Origin: Tritrichomonas musculus
Taxonomy: Eukaryota; Parabasalia; Tritrichomonadida; Tritrichomonadidae
Reading direction: 5' to 3'
DNA length: 64,000 nucleotides
Assembly: GCA_039105265.1 (NCBI GenBank)
Contig: JAPFFF010000073.1
Span: 186,001 to 250,000, forward strand
Part shown: piece after piece, positions 29,851 to 40,258 of the stretch
Layout: the number at the start of each line of letters is the position of its first letter
Numbering within the stretch: position 1 is the stretch's first letter
Made by a program: the position numbers and the translations under genes
Notes under the pieces: generated by a model
Seen by the model: the letters and a program-made list of their open reading frames with translations, nothing else
Told to the model about the DNA's origin: nothing
Database searches by the model: none

Positions 29851-29856
29851 AAATGA
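29851..29856 (-). promoter_or_regulatory. Initiator-like TCATTT before DBR1
   Basis: Minus-strand TCATTT about 7 bases upstream of the ATG at 29844. Confidence 0.45.
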
Positions 29857-30049
29857 TGTGTTTTAATAAAATTATGATTAATATTTTAAAAATTTAAAAT
29901 TTTTGACTTAATTTGAATACTTTACATATTAAATTATGATATTTGACTTCTTATTCTATTTGACTTATTGTTATTAAAATAAATTTGTCTTTTAGATATT
30001 ATAAAAAAATAACATCCTTTCTAGAATACATATATTTATATATATGTAA

Positions 30050-30275
30050 TGGTTTCAATCTTTTTCATTAAATAAGATATCATTTCCTTTTTTATCATCT
30101 ATAGGCAAATGTCCATTTTTTGAGCGTTAATCGATGAAATATATTGAGAAATACTAGTATTTATTTTCTTTTATATAAATGTATAAAGGATCATTTTCAT
30201 TAAACAAGATATTATTTCCTTTTGTATCATCAATAGGTAAAAGTGCATTTTTGGGATGTTAATTGTTGAAACAAA
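30050..30275. repeat. Imperfect direct repeat, ~137-bp period
   Basis: TTTTTCATTAAATAAGATAT...TCATCTATAGGCAAATGTCC near 30060-30140 recurs, diverged, as ATTTTCATTAAACAAGATAT...TCATCAATAGGTAAAAGTGC near 30193-30275. The sequence is not open on either strand. Confidence 0.6.
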
Positions 30276-30461
30276 TAACAATTTCTTAAACTGTTAAATA
30301 TATTGAAGAATATTGTTTTTGTGAATGTTAAAATCTTATTGAAATAACGATTCCCCCATTAGTCAAATCTAACAAGAAAAATTCTTGAAAAGCTCATCCT
30401 CGTTCTTTCAACTGAAAATAGCTGCCAACAAGGAAAAAAGGAGAATAATGGTGAGAAATTA

Positions 30462-31040
30462 ATGCAAATTGTGTCTTCATCTTATAAATCAAAGTCAGCG
30501 TTTTTTTCAGCAATTAAAAGTGACCAAAATATGAATCCAAAATCATCGACCAATCAAACATTCAAAAAATCGGAGAAACGGTCAACTCAAAACAATAGCT
30601 CGCAAAATAAATTCCAGTATCATCGAACACAGCAGCAAAGTGACTCAGCAAATTAATCGTAATCACATACAAAATTTTCTGGGCAACAATATCAATCAAA
30701 GATTCAGAAACAAAAAGATCTATTTCTCTCTTGGTGGAGAAATTACGATGGAACTTGTTGCTCGACAAGGCGTAGATCATCATCGGCTTCCAGAATTACA
30801 CGCTCAGCCTGCAGTACTACACTCTAGCATCGAAGGAAGAGAGACAGTTCTACTCGCCACCGATGTCGTGGAAAATCTCTGGCTCAGACAATTCTTCGTC
30901 GTTCAGTGAAGAAGACTTGATTGAGTACGTGAAAAATGCTCTTTCAATGAAAATCCAAAATCCAATGAGACTTTTCAGGTTGCAAAAAAGGCGAATCCTT
31001 GCTCATACTTCAAGTTCTTCTTACTGAAAAATTACTCATC
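30462..31040 (+). pseudogene. Broken gene of unknown family, G+C-richer island
   Basis: Composition rises well above the flanks. A Ser/Gln/Lys-rich frame (KSSTNQTFKKSEKRSTQNNS, then KFQYHRTQQQ) stops at 30656; coding signal then continues in other frames, ending with SWKISGSDNSSSFSEEDLIE and YVKNALSMKIQNPMRLFRLQ around 30870-30990. At least two frame changes. The basic low-complexity character recalls RNA-associated proteins, but no domain can be named. Confidence 0.4.
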
Positions 31041-31133
31041 GAGGAAAGCTGACCAAGGATAGCTGATTCTTTCTGGGTTAGAATTATTTGGCATTTTGGC
31101 AGCCAAATAAAAGATTGTCATTATAACATGATA

Positions 31134-31323
31134 TAGGGCTATACCACGAATAAATTGACAATGTAAATATTGCCAAATTTATATGGTGTTCGATGTATAT
31201 GTAGTATCTCAAAAGGTAGATTAATACAAACAATTATTTCATATTTTTCTCAAAAGTGTTCTTCCACATCTGAAAAAAATAAATATTTCATGTAAGTTTC
31301 GTGATTGATTCGTGCTAGCCCTA
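31134..31323. mobile_element. 190-bp TA-flanked MITE
   Basis: Left end TAGGGCTATACCACGAATAA, right end (read inward) TAGGGCTAGCACGAATCAA: inverted ends with a 2-base gap and few mismatches. Both sides are flanked by TA (31132-31133, 31324-31325). Inside is AT-rich and non-coding. Likely a Tc1/mariner-type miniature element. Confidence 0.6.
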
Positions 31324-31485
31324 TATCAGAAGTAAATTTGGAAAGAAAAATTGAATGAATTTATCAATTAAAATTGAAAGATTTCAATTTCATGTAAATA
31401 TTTCAATTAAACATCCTCCAAATTAGAAAAAAAATAAAGCAAAAATTCTGTCAATTTAATGTTTAAAAAAATAATTATTCTCAGG

Positions 31486-34479
31486 TTATAATAAAGACTG
31501 TATATATTGAATAGAATATGGCATATCAGGCAGTGCATCAGCAATATAATTATTAGGGTCAATTTCAGGTATTTTCTGGCAATATTGGTTCATCAATTTC
31601 CTGAACATATTGACGAGAATTTCATTTTGACTTTCAGACAGGTAATAAAAGCGGTGGGCATTTTTTTGGTAAGACAAATATTTAATTAAAAGGTGCAAGA
31701 CGGCCTCGAAAATATCTTTAGGTAAGTCATCCAAAAAGTTATCAATGAAAATGACCAATTCATTAAAAAACAACCTCATTAAAAGTTTGTCACTTATTGG
31801 AAATATCGCGAAAATGTCTCCCAAGAATGGGGCAATAACCTTGAATTCTTCAGGATCTTGGTTAAAGATAGACAACAACAGCAAAGAACAAATATTATCC
31901 AAAACACAGATGTTGTGCTGGAAATATTCTTTATAATGAACCAAAAAAACTTGTAGATATTGTCTTGCTATTTCAGGCTTATATTTTGTGAGACAATAAA
32001 TGATCAAAGAAACTCCATTATTACTATTTTGATACACGCTATCTTTTTTAAAGTAATCATTAATAATCTCAGTTATTTCAATTAATTCTTCGTTTGTGAC
32101 ATAATTGAAAGTTAACATTTTAATTATGGACATGAAAACGTCAGTTGAAATTGATTCTGGATACTTACGATAATAAGGAATCATTATTTTTTTGAAGAAC
32201 TTATGTACATAGTCATTTTTACTAAAAATGAATAATTTCGTTAATGGATAGAATATTGAGAATGTATCCTTTAAGAAGAATGGCTGCATTTTTGGAAATA
32301 ATTCTTCAATTGCATGAACAGCCAATTTATTTGCTATTGCTATAATCTGTGAATACCATTTTTTATCTTTGTTATATCCCGCCTTTTTTTCAGAACAAAT
32401 TGAGCATAATTCATAACAAAGAATTGAGAATAATTGAGGAGAACTAAGTGCTTTAGTAAATGAAATTTGTAAGAATTTCATATATGACAAATGAAGAGTA
32501 CGATGATCAAATATATAAAGCCATTTTGATAATTCTTCAATGATTTGAATTGATGCTTGAATGAAGGTGTCTGTTGGGATTTCATTCTTCATTGATCCAT
32601 TTAAAAGTTCTGAAAAATGTCTGAGTGTCTCAGTTGTGAATTCACAAGGAATTCCTCTTTCTACAATAAAGAATGACATTAAGTAATCTTTGTATGAGCT
32701 CTTTGAAATAATATCATAATATGGATTAAGTAATTCATATGCATTGCCAGAAAAACGGATAACGAAGGTGAAGTCAGTAAGAATAGTACGCATTAATGAT
32801 AAGCCATCAAAAATATCAAAGATTAAATCATTGCCAATGACATTAATTATGAAATGTTTAATCAATTCTTCTTTATACTTTCCATATTTGAGAGGATTTT
32901 GTGATTCAAAATGAAGTACAACGTTGATACCACTTGCAAGTATCATAACGTTATCTTGATACTCAATTCTTTTGTGTTTTTGACCTTCATCCTGAATGTT
33001 CAATAAATAGCTATTTATTTCAGCAATTTTTTCTAAGCATAAATGAATGTTGGATAAGGTTGACTCAACAAACTTGTCGTATTTAACGTTATTTAAATTA
33101 TTCTCTGTTGGGTTGAAATGTATAAGAGAACAGTAGAACAATGCAAGAGATGAACGTGGAACATTAGAATAAGCGTCAAAGAGTTTGTTAAATAAAAAAC
33201 TAGATGGAGATAATTGATGAAAACCTTCATATAAATGAGATTGAATGTCCATTTGTGGGCAGTTCATAAAGACTTTAAAAAAGAAATCAAAAACAACTAC
33301 TGAGTCAGAAAAACACGGAGTGTTCAAACAGAAAAAGTTAATAAAGAAAGTTATCGTTGATTTTATATTTTCAATCGAGTTCATTGAAACTTTCAAGACA
33401 TAGTCCTTGAAATTTGAGAAGGTTCTGCTCATATCAAATGAAGCATTGAAAAAAAAGGACGAAACATAGACTATTGCGACATTTTGCTTCTTAAAATCGG
33501 AACTTGTAAATAATGAGATTAGATTCTTTTCAAAAAGTGGATATATGTAATCTTCATCATATTTTTCAGAAATTGAGAACAACTTGCCAGAATCATCAAC
33601 TTTTTCTATCTGTGTTTGTGCTTCAAAAAAGTCATGAATGAAGCTATCAAGATCTTCCTTTGGAAGATGCTCGCAGTGTTCAATGATGAACATGTAAAGA
33701 ATGGATTTAGACTTTGCACTGAGTTTGCTATCGTTTTCAGTCAAAAGTGATCTGACCAAATTATAAAACGGTTTAGACAAGTAAGCATTCAGTCTTTGAT
33801 TTGATTCCCAAAAATCATTGAATTCTTCTTCTTTCATTGTGATGCTTTTCTCTGCAATTGAATAAAGTAGCTTCGCTTGATTCCTTATTTCAATTGAAAG
33901 GTCTTCCTCCTTTTTCAATGATTTAGTCAAAAAGTTGAATATACGAGTTGCTTCAAGTTGGGATTCAATATCATCACACTGAAATGCTGCCGTAATTACC
34001 GCACTTTGAACTTGGTCCACAATTCGCTTGTACGCCGGCCTAACATTGTCGTTTGCAAAAACGGCTAAATTCAAATTTAAGCAAAATGTGGTATAAACAG
34101 GATCTGTTTGAAATAATGTCGTGTAATATTGAAAATCAGTCCAAAAATCAGGGTATTTGGTAACACATTGATATACTACATCCGAAAATGATCTAAGTAA
34201 AACTTGGTCGCGAGTATGTTGGATACTAAATAATAGATTTTGTGAAAATAGTTGAAAATTGGATAATATATTTTGGAAGCATGATCTTGAGGTGTAATTA
34301 AAAATAATTAGGCACGCTTGTTTCTTTGTGATATTCGTTGACCTATTATAAATTTTAAAAAATTCGAATAAAAGCTCTGGGTTTGCGTAAATTCCTTGAA
34401 TTAATTTTTGGAAGGTTTTTTTTCGAATATCTGGATCCAAAGATAAAAATAAAATAAAGTCCTCTCTAACCTCTTCCAT
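31486..34479 (-). CDS. Large alpha-solenoid protein, possibly karyopherin-beta/importin-like
   Basis: 997 aa from the first ATG (34479); an upstream TTG adds two residues but is unlikely. The protein is helical throughout, with paired amphipathic helices of HEAT/ARM type (QACLIIFNYTSRSCFQNILS, VLLRSFSDVVYQCVTKYPDF, ATRIFNFLTKSLKKEE, KYGKYKEELIKHFIINVIGN). N-terminal layout, length close to 1000 residues and acidic character fit importin-beta/exportin nuclear transport receptors; this is inference, since I see no diagnostic motif. Alternatives are other HEAT scaffolds. No signal peptide or membrane segments. No stops or frame changes. Confidence 0.65.
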   Translation of the reverse strand: MEEVREDFILFLSLDPDIRKKTFQKLIQGIYANPELLFEFFKIYNRSTNITKKQACLIIFNYTSRSCFQNILSNFQLFSQNLLFSIQHTRDQVLLRSFSDVVYQCVTKYPDFWTDFQYYTTLFQTDPVYTTFCLNLNLAVFANDNVRPAYKRIVDQVQSAVITAAFQCDDIESQLEATRIFNFLTKSLKKEEDLSIEIRNQAKLLYSIAEKSITMKEEEFNDFWESNQRLNAYLSKPFYNLVRSLLTENDSKLSAKSKSILYMFIIEHCEHLPKEDLDSFIHDFFEAQTQIEKVDDSGKLFSISEKYDEDYIYPLFEKNLISLFTSSDFKKQNVAIVYVSSFFFNASFDMSRTFSNFKDYVLKVSMNSIENIKSTITFFINFFCLNTPCFSDSVVVFDFFFKVFMNCPQMDIQSHLYEGFHQLSPSSFLFNKLFDAYSNVPRSSLALFYCSLIHFNPTENNLNNVKYDKFVESTLSNIHLCLEKIAEINSYLLNIQDEGQKHKRIEYQDNVMILASGINVVLHFESQNPLKYGKYKEELIKHFIINVIGNDLIFDIFDGLSLMRTILTDFTFVIRFSGNAYELLNPYYDIISKSSYKDYLMSFFIVERGIPCEFTTETLRHFSELLNGSMKNEIPTDTFIQASIQIIEELSKWLYIFDHRTLHLSYMKFLQISFTKALSSPQLFSILCYELCSICSEKKAGYNKDKKWYSQIIAIANKLAVHAIEELFPKMQPFFLKDTFSIFYPLTKLFIFSKNDYVHKFFKKIMIPYYRKYPESISTDVFMSIIKMLTFNYVTNEELIEITEIINDYFKKDSVYQNSNNGVSLIIYCLTKYKPEIARQYLQVFLVHYKEYFQHNICVLDNICSLLLLSIFNQDPEEFKVIAPFLGDIFAIFPISDKLLMRLFFNELVIFIDNFLDDLPKDIFEAVLHLLIKYLSYQKNAHRFYYLSESQNEILVNMFRKLMNQYCQKIPEIDPNNYIADALPDMPYSIQYIQSLL

Positions 34480-34569
34480 TTTCAAGAGTAAGATTTAAAA
34501 ATTCACCTTTAAAGGTTAATTTTGATAGTTTGACGTCAAAATTTAATGATAAAATAAAATAAAAATAAA

Positions 34570-34725
34570 TATTACATACATTCTGATATAACCATCTTCT
34601 CCCCAAGAGGTACCAATTGAGTTTCTAACAATCCAGTATTGTTTTCAATCTTCTGATCCATATCCTACCACAGATACAGCATGATTTTGAAAAACTTCGC
34701 ATCCTTCTCTCAACAACGTTTCAAT
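34570..34725 (-). pseudogene. Papain-family (C1A) cysteine protease fragment
   Basis: The C-terminal quarter of a cathepsin L-like protease: His-region QNHAVSVVGYGSED, an in-frame stop, then KQYWIVRNSIGTSWGEDGYI with the active-site Asn. The Cys region and the propeptide are missing; upstream sequence (to 34875) is unrelated. A dead host gene fragment; this protease family is large in trichomonads. Confidence 0.75.
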
Positions 34726-34939
34726 TAATGGATTTCTTAATATTAAACAGTTATATGAACTGGAAATGGTGGTTTGTGGCCGTAGAAAATCATCACTTTT
34801 TTGTATATTCTGTTCTATAAAAAGAATATAATAGCTATTATCTTTTTTCGAAAGTATATACTTGCAATATACCATTAAAGATTTAATTATGGCTGTTAAT
34901 ATTCTTTCTTTTCTTCTTCATCTTTTTTAGTGGATTTTC

Positions 34940-35180
34940 AAGATTTTTTATAATGTTATATTCGGCAATACGAAATACTAGCAGAAGATATTTTTGTTTT
35001 GTTACATCAATTAGGTTATTACAGTGTCCAGTTAGTAGGATTCAACGGAGAATGGGGAAGTGAAGATACATTTACATTGTTATACGTGTTCTTTCCAGCA
35101 AATATTACAAATATTTCAGAAATTCCAAAGTTCAATTTTTATTATAGTATGCACTTTGGTTTAAGAAGAAGTTCATAAAC
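34940..35180 (+). pseudogene. Short coding-like relic
   Basis: A plus-strand stretch reads EDIFVLLHQLGYYSVQLVGF then NGEWGSEDTFTLLYVFFPAN and ends MHFGLRRSS-stop. No start, no family recognised. It may be the tail of a gene lost upstream. Confidence 0.3.
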
Positions 35181-35199
35181 CTCATTCTTTATATTGAAA

Positions 35200-35554
35200 G
35201 GAGAATCATTAATTATTTCTTACTTTATATAACAAACGATTTTGGTATGATTTTTTTTTCGCATGAAAAACATATCTCTTTTGAATAAACCAAACACATT
35301 TTATTAAACAGAAACAAATATTAGCTCTGTATGTTCACCTGATGATTTATATTCTGCATATTCTAATAATTAACTTTTATTACACTGTTTTATAACAAAA
35401 ATTAAAAACAATAAACTCATAATTTATTTTTGAATACTTTATTTTTAATTTTCAATTACTCAAAATTTTATACTTTATTTTTAAATAGAAATACTAACTT
35501 TTTGTGAAAAAAGACCGCTAAATAAAATGATATGAAAAATATTTATTCTAGAAA
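35200..35554. other. Intergenic, AT-rich
   Basis: Nothing recognised apart from AT-rich runs ahead of the membrane protein gene. Confidence 0.5.
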
Positions 35555-36007
35555 ATGGGCTGTTGCGGCGTTTTACTTCTTGTTATTGGATGCATAATCG
35601 CAGGATATGCATATTTTGGGCGAGTTATTTACGGAGGTATTTACTGGGGAAAGTTACGATATTGGAATGATGGTTATTCGCAAACTGACCATTTGTGGCT
35701 TATCACACTTCTTCAATGGATATTTGGAATTTGCCTACCAATCGCATCTGATGTTATGAATTGCATGATTATTCACTCAACTCGTTCATCCAATTGTAAT
35801 CCTAAACATATGGTATTTCCACCAGATGTTGCTGCAAAAATTGCCGTTAAGTTCAGCGATTTTCCTTCAGAACAATATTATAAAGATAGATGCCAAACCC
35901 CACGAAAATGGTTCATATCCTTTTTAGTTTGCTCTCTTGTTGGAGTTTTACTTATTATTATTCACAGATCCGCTCTTCAAAATTCTGACGGAATAGCAAA
36001 ATTCTAA
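35555..36007 (+). CDS. Small integral membrane protein, 150 aa
   Basis: ATG at 35555. Three hydrophobic segments: residues ~4-22 (GVLLLVIGCIIAGYAYF), ~47-68 (LWLITLLQWIFGICLPIAS) and ~119-136 (WFISFLVCSLVGVLLIII). The start MGCCG could be acylated (Gly2, Cys3, Cys4). A Cys/Pro-containing loop of ~45 residues separates TM2 and TM3. Four-transmembrane or three-transmembrane family unknown; I do not recognise it. G+C content is raised relative to the flanks, supporting a real gene. Confidence 0.7.
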   Translation: MGCCGVLLLVIGCIIAGYAYFGRVIYGGIYWGKLRYWNDGYSQTDHLWLITLLQWIFGICLPIASDVMNCMIIHSTRSSNCNPKHMVFPPDVAAKIAVKFSDFPSEQYYKDRCQTPRKWFISFLVCSLVGVLLIIIHRSALQNSDGIAKF

Positions 36008-36096
36008 AATTAGTAACAAAAAATTAGGGCATATAATGTAAAATCCAGTTTAAAAATCATTATTTTGACATTTTAAAAATTTTTTGTTTAAAAAAA

Positions 36097-36178
36097 TGGT
36101 AGCTCTGGGGTTCGAACCCAGGCACCTTTCGGTAATGGGACTTGAATCCATCGCCTTAGACCACTCGGCCAAGCTACC
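36097..36178 (-). tRNA. tRNA-Leu(CAA)
   Basis: Minus strand: acceptor GGTAGCT/AGCTACC with discriminator A, class II D arm GGCCGAGTGGTCTAAGGC, loop TTCAAGT with anticodon CAA, variable arm with ACC-GAAA-GGT hairpin, T arm CTGGG-TTCGAAC-CCCAG. The base pair closing the anticodon loop is A-C, a mismatch, so a slightly impaired or edited stem is possible. No intron. Confidence 0.88.
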
Positions 36179-38266
36179 CTTATTCTTTTCAATATTTATT
36201 TTGTTTTTAAATCAAAAAAAGATTTCTATTTCAATGCCTAATTGAAAGGTATAAAAAGTATGAATTTGGTAATTTTTTTGATTTAAACGGAAATATATAT
36301 GTATTTTTATCATCATCTTTAAATATCAGATTAATTAATTCTTGGCTTGAATAACAATTTAATTTTGAAATTAAACCATAAACATGTTTGTCTTAAAAAA
36401 GTTATAAATATCGAGACTTGTGTAATATATTTGAATATGAAGCTGGATGTAAATGAAAGTTTGCATTATTTTTTTGAAAAATAGAGTATCTTGTCGAATG
36501 CTATTAGATATATGCGATGTCATGAATTTCAATGTCATGATATTTTTTTATTTAGATTACGTAATTCTGTTATTTTTTTTTTTTTTTTTTTTTTGATTCT
36601 GATTTCATATGTGTGGAAAGTTTTATTTATCCATTATTATATTCTAAAATTTGATTTATTATTATTCATATATCATATTATATTTATATTTTAAAAAATA
36701 TAAATATAATAATCATATTATTTAAAAATAAATATGATTAATTTTAAAAATTATTTGAATGAATATTAATCGTTTTCCCAAATTTTTCAAATTTTTTAAA
36801 TTTTTTTGAGTAATATTTTTATCATCAGATATAAAGATTACTTAGCCAAAAAATAGGCAAACATATATCCATTTATAAAATATATCTCAATACATTTCTG
36901 GATGTTGAACAGAATTTATATTTTTTGTGTTAATGAAGTTTTTTGTTCCAATATATATATTTCTAATTGAATTATCACCACAATTAAACCTAAATCCTTT
37001 TTTGGCCATTAAAATTAAAGTCTAAGTATTTGAAATAGTATCTTGCTCATTATTTGTAAAAATTCCATTATTTGAATCATCATCAGCATTTTGAATAATT
37101 TTGTTCGTTTTTTTAGATTAATTCATTTTATTGTTTTGGAAAACATTTGTATTGCTCCATTATAATTCCAGTTATTTGAATTTAATTTAGAAAAAAAAAA
37201 AAAAGGAAAAGCTGAACACTCAATAGTTGCTCCATTTTTTTGGATCATTTGCCAGGCATTAAAGATAAATACTTGTAAAGCGGAAATTTTTTTTTTGATG
37301 GACTGAAATTTTTTCATTTTTTAAAGCTTTCATTTCACTTTTTTAAAAAAAAATAAAATAAATTTTACATGAGTATTCAAATTCTGATTAAAATCTTTAC
37401 TCAAGGTGAAATATTTCACCTCATGTAAAGATTTTATACATTCAAAAAATAAATAAAGTTTTTACTCGAGGTAAATTATTTCACCTCGAGTAAAGATTTT
37501 ACTCAGAATTTTTTATCACATATATAAATTCTTTTTCCCCCATTTCAGTAATTTTATAATAATTATAAAATTGTTTTTTAATTAAAATAAAATATATATA
37601 TTGGAAAAATTTAAAATAAAAAAACATATATTTGTATTTTAAAAGTTATTTATGTTTCAAGAAAAGAAATGCATTTATTACAATAACTGTCGAAATAATT
37701 TATTTATGAATGTATATATATTAATATATTATATTTTATATATTAAAAATATAAAATATACCATAAAATAATGGGAAGTTTTCAAGATATGCAAAATACT
37801 GAGAAAAACAAAATAAACATGATTATTTCATTAAATAATTAGCATATTTTAATTATTATATAATATATACTTCATAACATTAAATTAAAAAATATATCTA
37901 TGATATATTGAAATAAATTCAAATATTTACCCATGTTTAGATTATGATATTTTCAAAAATAATTTGAAATTTTTTATCCAAAATATGAAAAATAGATACT
38001 ATTGAAGAAACAACATCATTTTTATATAATTGATTTCACACATATTTGATATTGGCCATAAAAATGCATCTTTTAATTATAAAAAAAATTTTAAACGTAC
38101 CTTCCACACATATCTGATTTCGAATAATTGATTTTATGAATGATAATCATATTGACTCATTAAATGCGATTATATTCCACAGCTATAATCACTCAATTCT
38201 TATGGATGATATCTTAAGATTATTTAGCCATCTTTTTTGGTTTGCAATAATTTTTTGATCAACATT
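36179..38266. other. Long AT-rich spacer
   Basis: About 2 kb without a supported gene. Small palindromic AT-rich stretches (near 36670-36730, 37560, 37720-37760) and two larger palindromes listed separately. Poly(T) at 36570. Confidence 0.5.
37396..37494. repeat. Two related palindromes, 65 bp apart
   Basis: First: TTTACTCAAGGTGAAATATT onward (37396-37429), with a perfect 16-bp core GGTGAAATATTTCACC. Second: 37461-37494, arms TTTACTCGAGGT/ACCTCGAGTAAA around a short centre. Both are followed by GATTTTA. They look like two copies of one foldback motif. Confidence 0.7.
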
Positions 38267-38579
38267 TAAGGGGGGCGTATACTTGACGTTTTTTTGATGC
38301 TAAAAATGTATTTAGATAATTATATTATAATATATATTTAAGAGAATTTTTTATGATTTATTTTGATAAAAAAATATATAAAATATAAAATATATTTTAG
38401 AATATTTGTATTTTTTATTTTTTTCCAGTTTTTCAAAGATGATGTATTTTTTTTTAAGAAAAAAAATTGAATGTAAATAGATTAAATTTATTATAAAACA
38501 CAAGCGAGAAGTATAATTATTTGATGGATTACGGCTCACGCTGATGCATTATATTAATCAAAATAAACAAATCTATTTT

Positions 38580-38990
38580 TTCACACTTTTCGAAAGATTA
38601 TCGTTCTAAAATTAAATTATCTCCAAATTTTCCACGAATTTCTTGTATATGTCGCGTAATTTATACTATTATTTAATATATATTTTGATGCAACTATATT
38701 GATCTATTTTATTTGCTTTTTTCTGGAGGTTATTGTTCTAAAATCTAATTATCTCTAAATATCCCAAGAAATTCTTATATACGTCGTGTAATTTATACTA
38801 TTATTTAATATGTATTTTGATGCAACTATATTGATCTATTTAATTTTCTTTTTTCTGGAGGCTATTGTTCTAAAATCAAATTATCTCCAAATATCCCAAG
38901 AAATTCTTATATACGTCGTGTAATTTATATTATTATTTAATATGCATTTTGATGCAACTATATTGATCTATTTTATTTGCTTTTTGATTT
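38580..38990. repeat. Tandem repeat, 132-bp unit, three copies
   Basis: TTCTAAAAT...TTGATGCAACTATATTGATC repeats with phase points at 38604, 38736 and 38868, i.e. exactly 132 bp. Copies 2 and 3 are nearly identical, copy 1 more diverged. No open frame. Confidence 0.85.
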
Positions 38991-40258
38991 AGCAACATAA
39001 TTTGATATATGTTTTGATCAAGTTATTTCAAAATATATTATGATTCTTATAAATATAACGTATTTATATAAGTTTAATAAATTTCAACAGTGCTTAGATT
39101 GCTTCCTCCTCGGAGCCATCAAAATAAAAAATGATATGTTTTGAAGCAAAAACTGTTTATCTCAGAAATTAACGTCTTTTTATCAGAAATAAAGTATACA
39201 TTTTTTCTCAATTTTTCATTTTCCATATTTTTTTGTATAATAATTTCTTATATCTAAAAATGAGCCAGATGATTGAAAAAATTATAAAAACATTAAAGGA
39301 ATTTTGATACTGCTAAAGCTCTAGAACTTTTTTTTAAAATTCAAATTCAATAATTCATCTAAACTTTCTTAAATCATTAATCAAGATACCTCAACATTAA
39401 ATTTTTCTTTAGGCATGGAATATCATTATATCAAGAAATGAATCAAAAAAAACAGAAAATGAACGACTACATACGTTTTTAAAAATCGAGGGTTTTCTAT
39501 ATATTTTTCAAAATTTGAAAAGCTATGTCATCATCCAATATTTTAATTATTTAATAAAAACATGCATTAATCAATAGTTTAAAAGATAGAAAAAAAACTA
39601 ATGTTGAGACTTTCATAATTAATTTAATATTTAATGAAAATTATCAAAAAAAAAAAAGTGTATAATCATTAACACTTTTTTATGAAAATAATGATATATG
39701 ATAGGAATGATTAAGGCCTCAATATAAATGTACCATATAAATGTACCATATAAATTAATATTGGTATAGAGAAATCAGTAAAATATTCAATAATCAAATA
39801 TTATATGATATTCATTAATTATCATAAAAATTGAAAAAAAGCTAAAGATTTAATGTAAAACATAATAAATAAATATAATTTAATCTTTTTATTTTTCTTT
39901 CAGAATTGAACAAAAATTAAACTGCTTTCCAAATTTCCGTCCATATCAAATTTCTGAGTATTTATTCAAAAAGTCAAAAATAAAAAAATAAAAATATTTT
40001 ATCTTATCAATTAAAAATAAAACATTCAAAATGTTTGAGTTTTTTATTTTGAAAAATATTATATATATATATATTTCAAAAATAAATATTACTTTTTTAT
40101 TTTTTATAAATTAATTTAATAACATATATTTATTATTTTATAAATAATTATAATTAATACTTATCTATTTTTTAATAATATATTTAAATTTATTTTTAAA
40201 AAAATTTCAAAAGGAAATTTTGGTCATCCTATTGATTACAAAATTTAAATTGTTTTGA

